In this document: positions 8,849-16,345 of the stretch, one piece after another | Numbering within the stretch: the stretch's first letter is position 1 | How the letters are laid out: each line of letters opens with the position of its first letter | Origin: Flavobacteriales bacterium | Lineage (GTDB): Bacteria; Bacteroidota; Bacteroidia; Flavobacteriales; BACL11 | Direction of reading: 5' to 3' | Assembly (NCBI GenBank): GCA_002730985.1 | Contig: PCBP01000021.1 | Location: 1-16,628, forward strand | Length of the DNA stretch: 16,628 bases | Translations under genes and position numbers: made by a program | The notes under the pieces: generated by a model | Told to the model about the DNA's origin: nothing | The model's database searches: none | The model's input: only the letters and a program-made list of their open reading frames with translations

Positions 8849-8856
8849 CAAAAATA
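8849..8856 (-). promoter_or_regulatory. Predicted -7 box of paaE
   Basis: TATTTTTG on the minus strand matches TAnnTTTG and would start transcription near 8844, about 15 bases before the paaE ATG. No TTTG is present at the -33 distance; an inverted repeat occupies that place instead, which suggests a regulated promoter. Confidence 0.45.
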
Positions 8857-8876
8857 TCATTTTAGAAAACATGATA
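8855..8876. promoter_or_regulatory. Candidate operator, inverted pair 1 (paaE side)
   Basis: TATCAT (8855-8860) and ATGATA (8871-8876) form an inverted pair 10 bases apart. It overlaps the upstream edge of the predicted paaE -7 box and covers its spacer and -33 position, a typical place for repressor binding. The same half-site recurs at 8893 and 8903. Binding by a regulator is inferred. Confidence 0.4.
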
Positions 8877-8892
8877 ACCATATTACAATGAA

Positions 8893-8908
8893 TATCATAA
8901 ATATGATA
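8893..8908. promoter_or_regulatory. Candidate operator, inverted pair 2 (paaA side)
   Basis: TATCAT-AAAT-ATGATA is a perfect inverted repeat (6-base arms, 4-base centre). It lies just upstream of the predicted paaA -7 box, about -39 to -24 from the expected start, replacing a -33 element. It uses the same half-site as pair 1 in the same divergent region. Confidence 0.42.
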
Positions 8909-8919
8909 AGATAATTTAA

Positions 8920-8927
8920 TAAATTTG
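8920..8927 (+). promoter_or_regulatory. Predicted -7 box of the paaA operon
   Basis: TAAATTTG fits TAnnTTTG and lies 18 bases before the paaA ATG, giving a leader of about 13-14 bases. No TTTG -33 element is visible at the right distance. This looks like the only strong promoter candidate for the plus-strand paa genes. Confidence 0.5.
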
Positions 8928-8945
8928 CAGTATTAATTTAATAAG

Positions 8946-9869
8946 ATGAAAGAAGAACATTTCCAAAAGCAAATTGATACTGAACAAAAAATTGAACCAA
9001 AAGATTGGATGCCCGAACAATATAGAAAACATCTAATTCGACAGATCTCTCAACATGCACATTCGGAAGTAATAGGCATGCAACCAGAAGGAAACTGGAT
9101 CACAAGAGCTCCTTCTTTACGAGCAAAGATGATACTTCTAGCAAAAGTTCAAGATGAAGCTGGACATGGTTTATATTTGTATTCTGCTTGTGAAACATTA
9201 GGAATAAGTAGAGAAAAACTAGTTCAACAGCTTCATGATGAAAAAGCAAAATATTCTTCAATATTTAACTATCCTACTTTAACATGGGCAGATATGGGAG
9301 CAATCGGCTGGTTAGTAGATGGAGCAGCAATTATTAATCAGGTATCTCTACAAAGAACCTCATACGGGCCATACTCAAGAGCAATGATCAAAATTTGCAA
9401 AGAAGAAAGTTTTCATCAAAGACAAGGCTATGAAATTATGGCAGAGATGGCAAAAGGAACACCAGAGCAGAAAACAATGGCACAAGATGCATTAAATAGA
9501 TTCTGGTGGCCTTCCATTATGATGTTCGGACCTCAAGATAGCGAATCTCCTAGAACAGGAAATGCTATGAAGTGGAAAATTAAAAGACAAACAAATGATG
9601 AATTACGTCAAAGTTTTATTGATAAAACAGTAGGCCAAGCAGAGATTATTGGTCTTAAGATTCCGGATCCTGATTTGAAGTGGAATGAAGAGCGAAAACA
9701 CTATGATTTTGGTGAAATGGATTGGGAGGAGTTTTGGAATGTAGTAAATGGAAATGGACCTTGCAATAAGCAAAGGCTTGCTCATCACAAAAAAGCACAT
9801 GACGAAGGGGAGTGGGTGCGAAATGCAGCACAAGAATATGCTAAAAAACAAGAATCAGCAACAAACTAA
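8946..9869 (+). CDS. paaA: Phenylacetyl-CoA 1,2-epoxidase catalytic subunit PaaA
   Basis: PaaA is the di-iron oxygenase subunit that inserts one oxygen atom of O2 into the ring of phenylacetyl-CoA. It works in the PaaABCE complex in the cytosol. The 307 residues align over the full length with my memory of E. coli PaaA (309), including [23 protein letters not shown] and SSIFNYPTL. Di-iron ligand candidates are Glu41, Glu71-x2-His74 (in DEAGHG), Asp125 and Glu154-x2-His157 (in EESFHQRQG). The ATG at 8946 gives the normal N-terminus and lies 18 bases after a predicted -7 box. It is first of a plus-strand operon; paaB follows after 10 bases. Nothing is missing or unusual in the protein. Confidence 0.98.
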   Translation: MKEEHFQKQIDTEQKIEPKDWMPEQYRKHLIRQISQHAHSEVIGMQPEGNWITRAPSLRAKMILLAKVQDEAGHGLYLYSACETLGISREKLVQQLHDEKAKYSSIFNYPTLTWADMGAIGWLVDGAAIINQVSLQRTSYGPYSRAMIKICKEESFHQRQGYEIMAEMAKGTPEQKTMAQDALNRFWWPSIMMFGPQDSESPRTGNAMKWKIKRQTNDELRQSFIDKTVGQAEIIGLKIPDPDLKWNEERKHYDFGEMDWEEFWNVVNGNGPCNKQRLAHHKKAHDEGEWVRNAAQEYAKKQESATN

Positions 9870-9879
9870 ATAATTATAT

Positions 9880-10164
9880 ATGGCAAAGAATGCAACAGTT
9901 TGGGAAGTATTTATTCAAAGTAAAAATGGTCTAGCGCATAAACATGCTGGAAATGTACATGCTGCTGATAAGATTATGGCATTAGAAAATGCAAGAGAGT
10001 TGTACACACGAAGAAATGAAGGATCTTGTATATGGGTAGTTAAATCAAGTGAGATTGTATCTTCCGAGACAGAAGACAGTGAAGCATTCTTTGACCCGTC
10101 AAACGATAAAATGTATCGCCATCCTACTTTCTATACTATGCCTGAAGGCTCTAAACATATTTAA
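9880..10164 (+). CDS. paaB: Phenylacetyl-CoA epoxidase subunit PaaB
   Basis: PaaB is a small non-catalytic subunit of the epoxidase that bridges PaaA-PaaC units (family knowledge). The 94 residues match the family length (about 95). Diagnostic segments are WEVFIQSKNGLAHKHAGNVHA near the start region (residues 8-28), ALENARELYTRR in the middle and SCIWVV at about 48-53. The end contains FDPSNDKMYRHPTFY, typical of PaaB. The gene lies 10 bases after paaA and 3 bases before paaC, consistent with one mRNA and a fixed subunit ratio. Confidence 0.97.
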   Translation: MAKNATVWEVFIQSKNGLAHKHAGNVHAADKIMALENARELYTRRNEGSCIWVVKSSEIVSSETEDSEAFFDPSNDKMYRHPTFYTMPEGSKHI

Positions 10165-10167
10165 GAG

Positions 10168-10914
10168 ATGAATAGTCTTATTCAATATACTCTAAGAATA
10201 GCTGATAGTTCATTAATATTAGGTCAAAGAATGTCACAATGGTGCTCCAATGGACCAACCTTAGAAGAAGATATTGCAATGTCAAATATTGCATTAGATT
10301 TATTTGGTCAAGCTAATGGCTTTTATGAGTATGCGGCTCAATTAGATGGATCCAGATCAGCAGATGAGTTAGCATTTAAAAGAAATGAGAGAGAATTCTT
10401 TAACCATCAATTATCAGAACAGGAAAATGGTAACTTTGGTACAACAACAGTAAGGAACTTCTTACATGATGCTTTTAATTTCCTATTCTATACAGAGCTT
10501 GCTTCTAGTAAAGATGAGACTTTAGCTGCCTTATCCGCAAAATCATTAAAAGAAGTGAAGTATCATTTACGTCATTCTAGTAATTGGCTAATCCGGTTAG
10601 GAGATGGAACTCAAGAAAGCAATATGAAAGTGCAAGAATCTTTAAACTTCTTATGGCAATATACTGGAGAACTATTTGAAATGGACGAAATTGATAATGA
10701 GATGCTAGATGAAGGAGCTGGGGTAGATAATAATAAACTAAGGAAAGGATGGGACGAAATAATTAACAGTACAATAGAAAAAGCAAAATTGACTCGACCA
10801 GTAGATGGCTACATGGCAAATGGCAGTAAAAAAGGCATACATACCGAACATCTTGGTTTTCTTCTTGCTGAGATGCAGTTCTTACCTAGAGCATACCCAG
10901 ATGCAAAATGGTAA
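10168..10914 (+). CDS. paaC: Phenylacetyl-CoA epoxidase structural subunit PaaC
   Basis: PaaC is a ferritin-like protein related to PaaA that has lost catalytic function; it stabilises PaaA in the epoxidase complex. The 248 residues equal the usual length. Recognisable segments are ADSSLILGQRMSQWC (near residue 12), EEDIAMSNIALDLFGQA around 33-49 and KEVKYHLRHSSNWLIRLGDG around 127-146. The C-terminal HTEHLGFLLAEMQ..PRAYPDAKW (about 226-248) is a family hallmark. The gene begins 3 bases after paaB. Its last 14 bases overlap the chosen start of paaD, so the two are likely translationally coupled. Confidence 0.97.
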   Translation: MNSLIQYTLRIADSSLILGQRMSQWCSNGPTLEEDIAMSNIALDLFGQANGFYEYAAQLDGSRSADELAFKRNEREFFNHQLSEQENGNFGTTTVRNFLHDAFNFLFYTELASSKDETLAALSAKSLKEVKYHLRHSSNWLIRLGDGTQESNMKVQESLNFLWQYTGELFEMDEIDNEMLDEGAGVDNNKLRKGWDEIINSTIEKAKLTRPVDGYMANGSKKGIHTEHLGFLLAEMQFLPRAYPDAKW

Positions 10915-11353
10915 CACAGCACATATATGGAAACTATTAAATACAATTCCTGATCCTGAGATACCTGCAATCTCAATAGTGGAGTTAGGTGTTATCCGAG
11001 ATGTTACATTTTCTGATAAATCTTACACCATCCTTATTACACCTACTTATTCAGGTTGTCCAGCCGTTAAAACATTTACAGATGACATAAAAGAGTGTCT
11101 TAAAGAAAATGGGGTTCGTAACTTTAAATTAAAACTTATTTATTCTCCTGCATGGACTACTGATTGGATGACAGACAAAACAAAAGAAAAACTAAGAAAA
11201 TACGGTATAGCCCCTCCTTCCAATACAGTTAGATGCCCACAATGTAATTCTAAAAACGTAGAAATATTAAGTGAGTTTGGAGCTACTGCCTGTAAATCAA
11301 TGTGCAGATGCTCTAACTGTTTAGAGCCATTCGAGTTTTTCAAATGTATTTAA
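10901..11353 (+). CDS. paaD: Phenylacetate pathway metal-cluster/assembly protein PaaD
   Basis: PaaD supports maturation or repair of the epoxidase metal centres (family knowledge; the exact reaction is unsettled). The ATG at 10901 is preferred over the far upstream ATG at 10805, because the 32 residues between are a shadow of paaC; this gives 150 residues and puts the conserved IWKLLNTIPDPEIP at residues 9-22. An N-terminal MIP18/DUF59 domain (about 8-85) contains PTYSGCP with Cys53, as in SUF-associated relatives. The C-terminus is a zinc-ribbon-like segment with Cys112, Cys115, Cys131, Cys135, Cys137, Cys140 and Cys149. Cys135 appears extra compared with the E. coli protein as I remember it. 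The start overlaps paaC by 14 bases; the 41-base gap to paaG is the largest in the operon and has no clear TAnnTTTG box. Confidence 0.94.
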   Translation: MQNGNTAHIWKLLNTIPDPEIPAISIVELGVIRDVTFSDKSYTILITPTYSGCPAVKTFTDDIKECLKENGVRNFKLKLIYSPAWTTDWMTDKTKEKLRKYGIAPPSNTVRCPQCNSKNVEILSEFGATACKSMCRCSNCLEPFEFFKCI

Positions 11354-11394
11354 AATCTAATTTTTCGTATTTTAGCTCTTTAAAATTTTAAGAA

Positions 11395-12165
11395 ATGATA
11401 AAATTAGAGATCTTAGATGGAGTAGGAAAAATAACATTAGATAGACCTGAGAAATATCACTCTTTCGTTAGAGAGATGGCTCTAAAATTACAAGAAACAC
11501 TAGATCAATGTGAAAACAACGATAGAGTACGAGCAATATTTATCACAGCAAGTGGAAAGGCTTTCTGTGCTGGACAAGATCTAGCAGAAGCAATAGATCC
11601 TGCTATACCAAGTATAAGTACGATCATACAAGAACACTATAATCCAATCATTAGAAGAATTAGAAACATAGAAAAACCCATAGTAGCTGCCGTCAATGGA
11701 GTTGCTGCTGGTGCAGGAGCCAGTATTGCTCTTGCTTGTGACATTGTCGTTGCTACTGAGAGTGCTACTTTTGTTCAGGCCTTTAGCAAAATAGGACTAA
11801 TTCCAGATAGCGGGGCAACATTCATCCTGCCAAGATTAGTAGGGATGCAGAAAGCAGCCGCACTGATGATGAGCGCAGAACCAGTTACAGCAAAGGATGC
11901 AGAGAAAATGGGTATGATTTATAAAACCTACTCAGATGAGAACTTTGAATCAGAGAGCTGGAATCTAGTTAGTAAATTAGCCAAAATGCCTACTAAAGGA
12001 TTAGGACTTACAAAAAGGTTGCTCAATGCCTCAAGTAATAACGACTTAGAAGGTCAATTAAGCATGGAGGATGAATGTCAAGTAATATCTGCTGATACCG
12101 ATGATTTTAAAGAAGGTGTCCAAGCTTTCTTAGAAAAAAGAACACCAAACTTTAAGGGTAAATAA
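11395..12165 (+). CDS. paaG: Ring-1,2-epoxyphenylacetyl-CoA isomerase PaaG
   Basis: PaaG turns the unstable ring epoxide into oxepin-CoA and also shifts a double bond later in the pathway. It is a crotonase-fold protein of 256 residues (E. coli PaaG 262). CAGQDL (58-63) and NGVAAGAGA (101-109) form the oxyanion hole. The Asp138 in GLIPDSGAT corresponds to the catalytic acid of PaaG. The glutamates that make enoyl-CoA hydratases hydrate are not seen at their usual places; AGAS stands where hydratases have a GCE-type motif. That favours isomerase PaaG over hydratase PaaF. HYNPIIRR (81-88) is also PaaG-like. The stop is followed after 1 base by paaH. No separate paaF gene is present in the window. 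Confidence 0.92.
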   Translation: MIKLEILDGVGKITLDRPEKYHSFVREMALKLQETLDQCENNDRVRAIFITASGKAFCAGQDLAEAIDPAIPSISTIIQEHYNPIIRRIRNIEKPIVAAVNGVAAGAGASIALACDIVVATESATFVQAFSKIGLIPDSGATFILPRLVGMQKAAALMMSAEPVTAKDAEKMGMIYKTYSDENFESESWNLVSKLAKMPTKGLGLTKRLLNASSNNDLEGQLSMEDECQVISADTDDFKEGVQAFLEKRTPNFKGK

Positions 12166-12166
12166 G

Positions 12167-13318
12167 ATGATAAAAGTAAGTGTAATTGGTGCAGGAACAA
12201 TGGGATCTGGAATAGCACAGATAGCTGCTACAAAAGGTCATAAAGTTTGTTTGTATGATACTTTTGATGGGGCTATTGAAAATGCACAGAAAAAACTCAA
12301 TAAAATCCTTAACCGATTAATAGAAAAAGAAAGAATAACTAAAGAAGAAAAAGAAAACATCCTAAATAAAATTAGTTTCACAAAGGATATCCGGGAGATA
12401 AAAGGCAGTAAGTTGGTTATTGAAGCTATCATTGAAAATCTTGATCTTAAAAAGAAACTATTTAAGACGATAGAAGATCTAGTAGATGCAGATTGTATCA
12501 TTGCGTCAAATACTTCCTCTTTATCTATTGCTTCTATTTCAGGAGCATGTGAGAAAGCTGAGAGAGTCATTGGGGTACATTTCTTTAATCCCGCTCCTTT
12601 AATGCCTCTAGTAGAGATTATTCCTTCCGTACAGACATCTAAGAAAACAATGGATCATGCTAAATCTATAATAGATAGCTGGGGTAAGATTACTGTTATT
12701 GCTAAAGATACTCCAGGATTCATTGTAAATCGAGTAGCACGACCATTTTATGGAGAAGCTATTAGGATATATGAAGAAGGAATTGCTGATTTCGCTACCA
12801 TAGATTGGTCCCTAAAAGAACTAGGAGGTTTCCGTATGGGTCCTTTTGAACTAATGGACTATATAGGAAATGACATCAATTATACAGTAACAGAAACTGT
12901 GTTTACTGCATTCTACTATGATTCTAGGTACAAACCTTCATTTACACAAAGAAGAATGATGGAGGCAGGTTATTTAGGCAGGAAATCAGGAAGAGGATAT
13001 TATGACTACTCTAAAGATATGCCAAAGGCAAACCAAGACAGAAATCTAGGAAAAAAGATCTTATGGAGAATACTATCTATGTTAATCAATGAAGCTGCTG
13101 ACGCTCTCTTCTTAAATATCGCAACTAAAGGAGATATTGATTTAGCCATGACAAAAGGAGTGAATTACCCTAAAGGATTACTTTCTTGGGCTGATGAGAT
13201 CGGCATCAATAATGTTCTAGAGGAACTAAAAAAACTACAAGAGGAGTATGGAGAAGATAGATATAGACCCTCCCCTTTAATAAAGAGAATGGTTAAAGAC
13301 AATGCAACCTTCTACTAA
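12167..13318 (+). CDS. paaH: 3-hydroxyadipyl-CoA dehydrogenase PaaH
   Basis: This NAD-dependent 3-hydroxyacyl-CoA dehydrogenase would oxidise 3-hydroxyadipyl-CoA to 3-oxoadipyl-CoA. The N-terminal Rossmann domain has GAGTMG (8-13) and Asp31 for NAD ribose. Catalytic residues appear in SNTSS (114-118), His138 in HFFNPAPLMPLVE and Glu150. The first 3HCDH domain starts near DTPGFIVNRV (181-190), with GPFELMDYIG at 225-234. A second 3HCDH-like domain (about 295-380) contains NEAADAL and YPKGLLSWADEIG. The 383 residues are shorter than E. coli PaaH (475) but suit the two-domain C-terminal form. The assignment to adipyl substrates rests on the operon context; sequence alone would allow 3-hydroxybutyryl-CoA dehydrogenase. 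The stop overlaps the paaI start by one base (TAATG). Confidence 0.92.
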   Translation: MIKVSVIGAGTMGSGIAQIAATKGHKVCLYDTFDGAIENAQKKLNKILNRLIEKERITKEEKENILNKISFTKDIREIKGSKLVIEAIIENLDLKKKLFKTIEDLVDADCIIASNTSSLSIASISGACEKAERVIGVHFFNPAPLMPLVEIIPSVQTSKKTMDHAKSIIDSWGKITVIAKDTPGFIVNRVARPFYGEAIRIYEEGIADFATIDWSLKELGGFRMGPFELMDYIGNDINYTVTETVFTAFYYDSRYKPSFTQRRMMEAGYLGRKSGRGYYDYSKDMPKANQDRNLGKKILWRILSMLINEAADALFLNIATKGDIDLAMTKGVNYPKGLLSWADEIGINNVLEELKKLQEEYGEDRYRPSPLIKRMVKDNATFY

Positions 13319-13737
13319 TGAAAAAAGCTGAAAAAATAGTAGCCAAGATGATAGATGGAGACGCATTTAGCCAGTGGCTAGGCATTGAGGTTGTAGAGGT
13401 CTCTAAAGGTTTTTGCAAACTAAAAATGATAGTAAGAGATGAGATGACAAATGGCTTTAATATTGCTCACGGCGGAATTTCTTATTCACTAGCTGATAGT
13501 GCATTAGCTTTTGCTGCCAATTCAGATGGCATAAAATCCTTATCTGTTGAAACTACCATTGTACACACCAAGAAAGTTATGAGTGGAGATACTTTAATTG
13601 CAGAAACACAAGAAATAACTAAAAATGACGCGTCTGCAGTTTATAAAATTAACATAAAAAATCAAGAAAACATAGAAATTGCTCATTTCAACGGCAAAGT
13701 ACACAGAACCAATAGAGAGTGGTTCCCAAACAAATAA
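13318..13737 (+). CDS. paaI: Hotdog-fold acyl-CoA thioesterase PaaI
   Basis: PaaI hydrolyses ring-hydroxylated phenylacetyl-CoA and related dead-end thioesters, freeing CoA when the pathway stalls. The 139-residue protein is a single hotdog domain. The signature MTNGFNIAHGGISYSLAD (residues 43-60) contains Asn48, His51-Gly52-Gly53 and Asp60, matching the PaaI active site. It continues with SALAFAANSDG, as in the E. coli protein, and KVHRTNREW near the C-terminus. Start and stop of neighbours are coupled: its ATG overlaps the paaH stop by one base, and the next gene starts 2 bases after its stop. Confidence 0.94.
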   Translation: MKKAEKIVAKMIDGDAFSQWLGIEVVEVSKGFCKLKMIVRDEMTNGFNIAHGGISYSLADSALAFAANSDGIKSLSVETTIVHTKKVMSGDTLIAETQEITKNDASAVYKINIKNQENIEIAHFNGKVHRTNREWFPNK

Positions 13738-13739
13738 AA

Positions 13740-15137
13740 ATGAAAAAAGGAATACTAATTCTACTTATCTTACCAATAATCGGATTTACTCAGAACCCTA
13801 ACTATTCTGAACATGTTGCTCCAATAATCTATGATAAATGCTTGAAATGCCATCACAATGGAGGAATAGCAGCTTTATCATTAGAGACATATGGCAATAC
13901 GGTCTCTAATTCTGGGATGATACAACATGTTACAAGTACAGGAGAGATGCCACCATGGCCTCCAGATACATTGTATCAAGATTATGCATATCAAAATACA
14001 TTAAGTCTAGATGAGATCAATACAATTACTGATTGGATAAGCAATGGGTCTCCTCTTGGGGACACCTCTCTACTTCCAACAATGCCAACACTTTCTAGTT
14101 CCTCGCAATTGGGGATACCTGATTTAGAGTTGCAAATGCCAACATACGCAAGTACAGCAACATCAAATGCAGACGACTATGTATGTTTCTCTATACCAAC
14201 TGGACTAATGCAGAATAAAAAAATTAGAGCCATTGAAGTTATCCCAGGAAATATACAAACCGTACATCATGTCTTAGTTTCAATAGATCAATTTGCCAAT
14301 AATTCTGTCATTACTACCCCTAACTGCATGGGTCCTCAGGGGGGGCTAATATATTCTTATGCTCCTGGTGCTCCTCCTCTAATTTATCCAGAAACTGCTA
14401 ATATGTCATTTGGTTCAGAATTAACTGCAAATAGTAGTATCTCTCTTGCTATGCATTATCCTGAAGGTAGTCTTGGTCAAATAGATAGTACTAAAGTTAG
14501 ATTCTATTTCTACCCACAAAATACAACAATAAGAGAAATCTCAAATGAGTTTTTAATTAACGAGGGATTATTTGGCGCCCCATTCTATTTGCCCCCAAAT
14601 CAGATTACAGAAGTTACAGGTTCCTATGGGCCAACAACACAAGACTATTCTTTAATGTCTGTATTTCCACACATGCATCTCTTAGGTAAAGATCTAATCT
14701 GTTATGCAGTTACACCAACTAATGATACAATCAACTTAATAAAAATAGATAATTGGGACTTTGAATGGCAAGGGGATTATTATTTTGAGAAATTGCTTAA
14801 AATACCTGCAGGAAGTATCATATACGCTAAAGGAAATTATGACAATACAGTTAGTCCATCAAATCCTAACCCTGTAACCGTACAGTCAGGATTTAATACA
14901 CAAGATGAAATGTTTGTCTTTGTTTTTCAATTCCTCCCTTATCAGATAGGAGATGAAAACATCTCTACTGAAAATTCATCAACTACAAATACAAACTCTA
15001 TAATAGGTAACTCATCAATTGGAAAACTTATCAAAATAGCAGATATTATGGGAAGACAAGTTCCATATAAAAGGAATACACCTCTATTTTACATTTATGA
15101 CAATGGTCGAGTTGAAAAGAAAATGATTTTAGATTAA
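13740..15137 (+). CDS. Secreted cytochrome c / copper type II monooxygenase-like protein with T9SS tail
   Basis: Not a known paa gene. The ATG at 13740 is chosen over the GTG at 13719 because it gives a clean signal peptide (residues 1-18, MKK then a hydrophobic run) and avoids overlap with paaI. Residues 34-38 are CLKCH, a c-type haem site, with GEMPPWPP (68-75) offering a possible axial Met70. The middle and C-terminal part resembles the two domains of peptidylglycine/dopamine copper monooxygenases. His176-His177 lie in VHHVLVS and His239 in AMHYPEG (CuH-like site). His311-x-His313 lie in PHMHLLGK and Met391 in DEMFVF (CuM-like site). Residues 428-465 (KLIKIADIMGR, then NTPLFYIYDNGRVEKK) match a type A T9SS sorting domain, so the protein should be exported to the surface or released. 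Substrate and reaction are unknown. It sits 2 bases after paaI and 4 before paaJ, clearly in the operon. Confidence 0.82.
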   Translation: MKKGILILLILPIIGFTQNPNYSEHVAPIIYDKCLKCHHNGGIAALSLETYGNTVSNSGMIQHVTSTGEMPPWPPDTLYQDYAYQNTLSLDEINTITDWISNGSPLGDTSLLPTMPTLSSSSQLGIPDLELQMPTYASTATSNADDYVCFSIPTGLMQNKKIRAIEVIPGNIQTVHHVLVSIDQFANNSVITTPNCMGPQGGLIYSYAPGAPPLIYPETANMSFGSELTANSSISLAMHYPEGSLGQIDSTKVRFYFYPQNTTIREISNEFLINEGLFGAPFYLPPNQITEVTGSYGPTTQDYSLMSVFPHMHLLGKDLICYAVTPTNDTINLIKIDNWDFEWQGDYYFEKLLKIPAGSIIYAKGNYDNTVSPSNPNPVTVQSGFNTQDEMFVFVFQFLPYQIGDENISTENSSTTNTNSIIGNSSIGKLIKIADIMGRQVPYKRNTPLFYIYDNGRVEKKMILD

Positions 15138-15141
15138 TATT

Positions 15142-16344
15142 ATGAATACATACATTATTGATGCTATTAGAACTCCAATTGGAAATTTTGGTGGCACCCT
15201 GAAAGATATAAGAACGGATGACCTAGGGGCAATCCCTATAAAAGAACTTATAAAAAGAACAGGAATTGATCCAAGTAAAATAGATGATGTCATATTGGGC
15301 TGTGCAAATCAAGCTGGTGAGGATAATCGAAATATAGCTAGAATGGCACTCCTTCTAGCTGGATTACCATTTTCAGTACCTGGAGAAACTGTAAATCGTT
15401 TATGTTCTTCTGGAATGTCTGCTGTAATTCATGCTCATAGAGCAATCTGTGCTGGTGATGGTAATTTATTTATAGCTGGTGGAGTGGAAAACATGACAAG
15501 AGGGCCATGGGTAATCTCTAAAGTTTCAAAACCATTTGGTAGAGATGCTAAGATGCATGACTCCTCTTTTGGATGGCGTTTTATAAACCCAAAGATGAAA
15601 GAACTCTATGGAATTGATGGGATGGGAAATACAGCAGAAAATCTAGCCGAAAAATACAATATTTCTAGAGAAGACCAAGATAAATTCGCTTACCATTCAC
15701 AAACTAAAGCTAGCAAAGCACAATGTAACAAAAGATTGGCTAAAGAAATTATTGCTGTAGAAATCCCACAAAGAAAAAAAGACCCAATTATTTTTAAGCA
15801 GGATGAATTTATTAAAGGAGATACCACAATAGAGATTCTAGGTAAATTACGCACTGCATTTAAAAAAGATGGCGGGACAGTAACTGCAGGCAATGCATCT
15901 GGATTAAATGATGGAGCAGCTGCAATGTTATTAGCATCTGAAAAAGGAGTAAAAGAAAACAACCTTACTCCTATTGCAAGAATTGTAAGTTCAGCAGTAG
16001 TAGGTGTTGAGCCAAGAATTATGGGTATAGGCCCAGTAAAAGCATCAAATAAAGCATTAGAGAAAGCAGGTCTCACCATGAAAGATATAGATATTATTGA
16101 ATTAAATGAAGCCTTCTCAGCTCAAGCATTAGCATGTATTAGAGAGTGGGGTTTAAAGGATGATGATCCAAGAATAAATCCTAATGGCGGTGCAATTGCA
16201 ATAGGACATCCACTGGGAGTTAGTGGAACAAGAATTATACAAACTGCTGCTATTGAACTTCAAAATAAAAATAAAAAATATGCATTAGTAACCATGTGTA
16301 TTGGAGTTGGACAAGGCTATGCAACAATAATCGAAAGAGTATAA
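15142..16344 (+). CDS. paaJ: 3-oxoadipyl-CoA/3-oxo-5,6-didehydrosuberyl-CoA thiolase PaaJ
   Basis: PaaJ cleaves 3-oxo-5,6-didehydrosuberyl-CoA and later 3-oxoadipyl-CoA, giving acetyl-CoA and succinyl-CoA. The 400 residues match E. coli PaaJ (401) over the full length. Active-site residues are Cys88 in NRLCSSGMS (acyl acceptor), His356 in GGAIAIGHPLG and Cys386 in CIGVGQG. DDVILGCANQAGEDNRN (48-64) and IGWRFxNP-like GWRFINP are PaaJ/PcaF features that separate it from acetoacetyl-CoA thiolases. The gene starts 4 bases after the cytochrome/copper protein gene and ends 1 base before paaY. Confusion with PcaF is possible by sequence, but the operon decides. Confidence 0.96.
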   Translation: MNTYIIDAIRTPIGNFGGTLKDIRTDDLGAIPIKELIKRTGIDPSKIDDVILGCANQAGEDNRNIARMALLLAGLPFSVPGETVNRLCSSGMSAVIHAHRAICAGDGNLFIAGGVENMTRGPWVISKVSKPFGRDAKMHDSSFGWRFINPKMKELYGIDGMGNTAENLAEKYNISREDQDKFAYHSQTKASKAQCNKRLAKEIIAVEIPQRKKDPIIFKQDEFIKGDTTIEILGKLRTAFKKDGGTVTAGNASGLNDGAAAMLLASEKGVKENNLTPIARIVSSAVVGVEPRIMGIGPVKASNKALEKAGLTMKDIDIIELNEAFSAQALACIREWGLKDDDPRINPNGGAIAIGHPLGVSGTRIIQTAAIELQNKNKKYALVTMCIGVGQGYATIIERV

Positions 16345-16345
16345 T

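Noticed and set aside
10805..10900. Longer PaaD with 32 extra N-terminal residues
   Set aside because: That part lies inside paaC in another frame and has no family similarity; the ATG at 10901 gives the normal PaaD N-terminus.
11377..11393. Palindromic TTAAAATTTTAA before paaG
   Set aside because: All A:T and expected in AT-rich DNA; no TAnnTTTG box goes with it, so no promoter or operator can be supported.
13719..13739. Upstream GTG start for the cytochrome/copper protein
   Set aside because: It would add seven residues before a good signal peptide and overlap paaI; the ATG at 13740 fits better.
15690..16079. 129-codon open frame on the minus strand inside paaJ
   Set aside because: Shadow frame of a well-conserved thiolase, with no recognisable domain.
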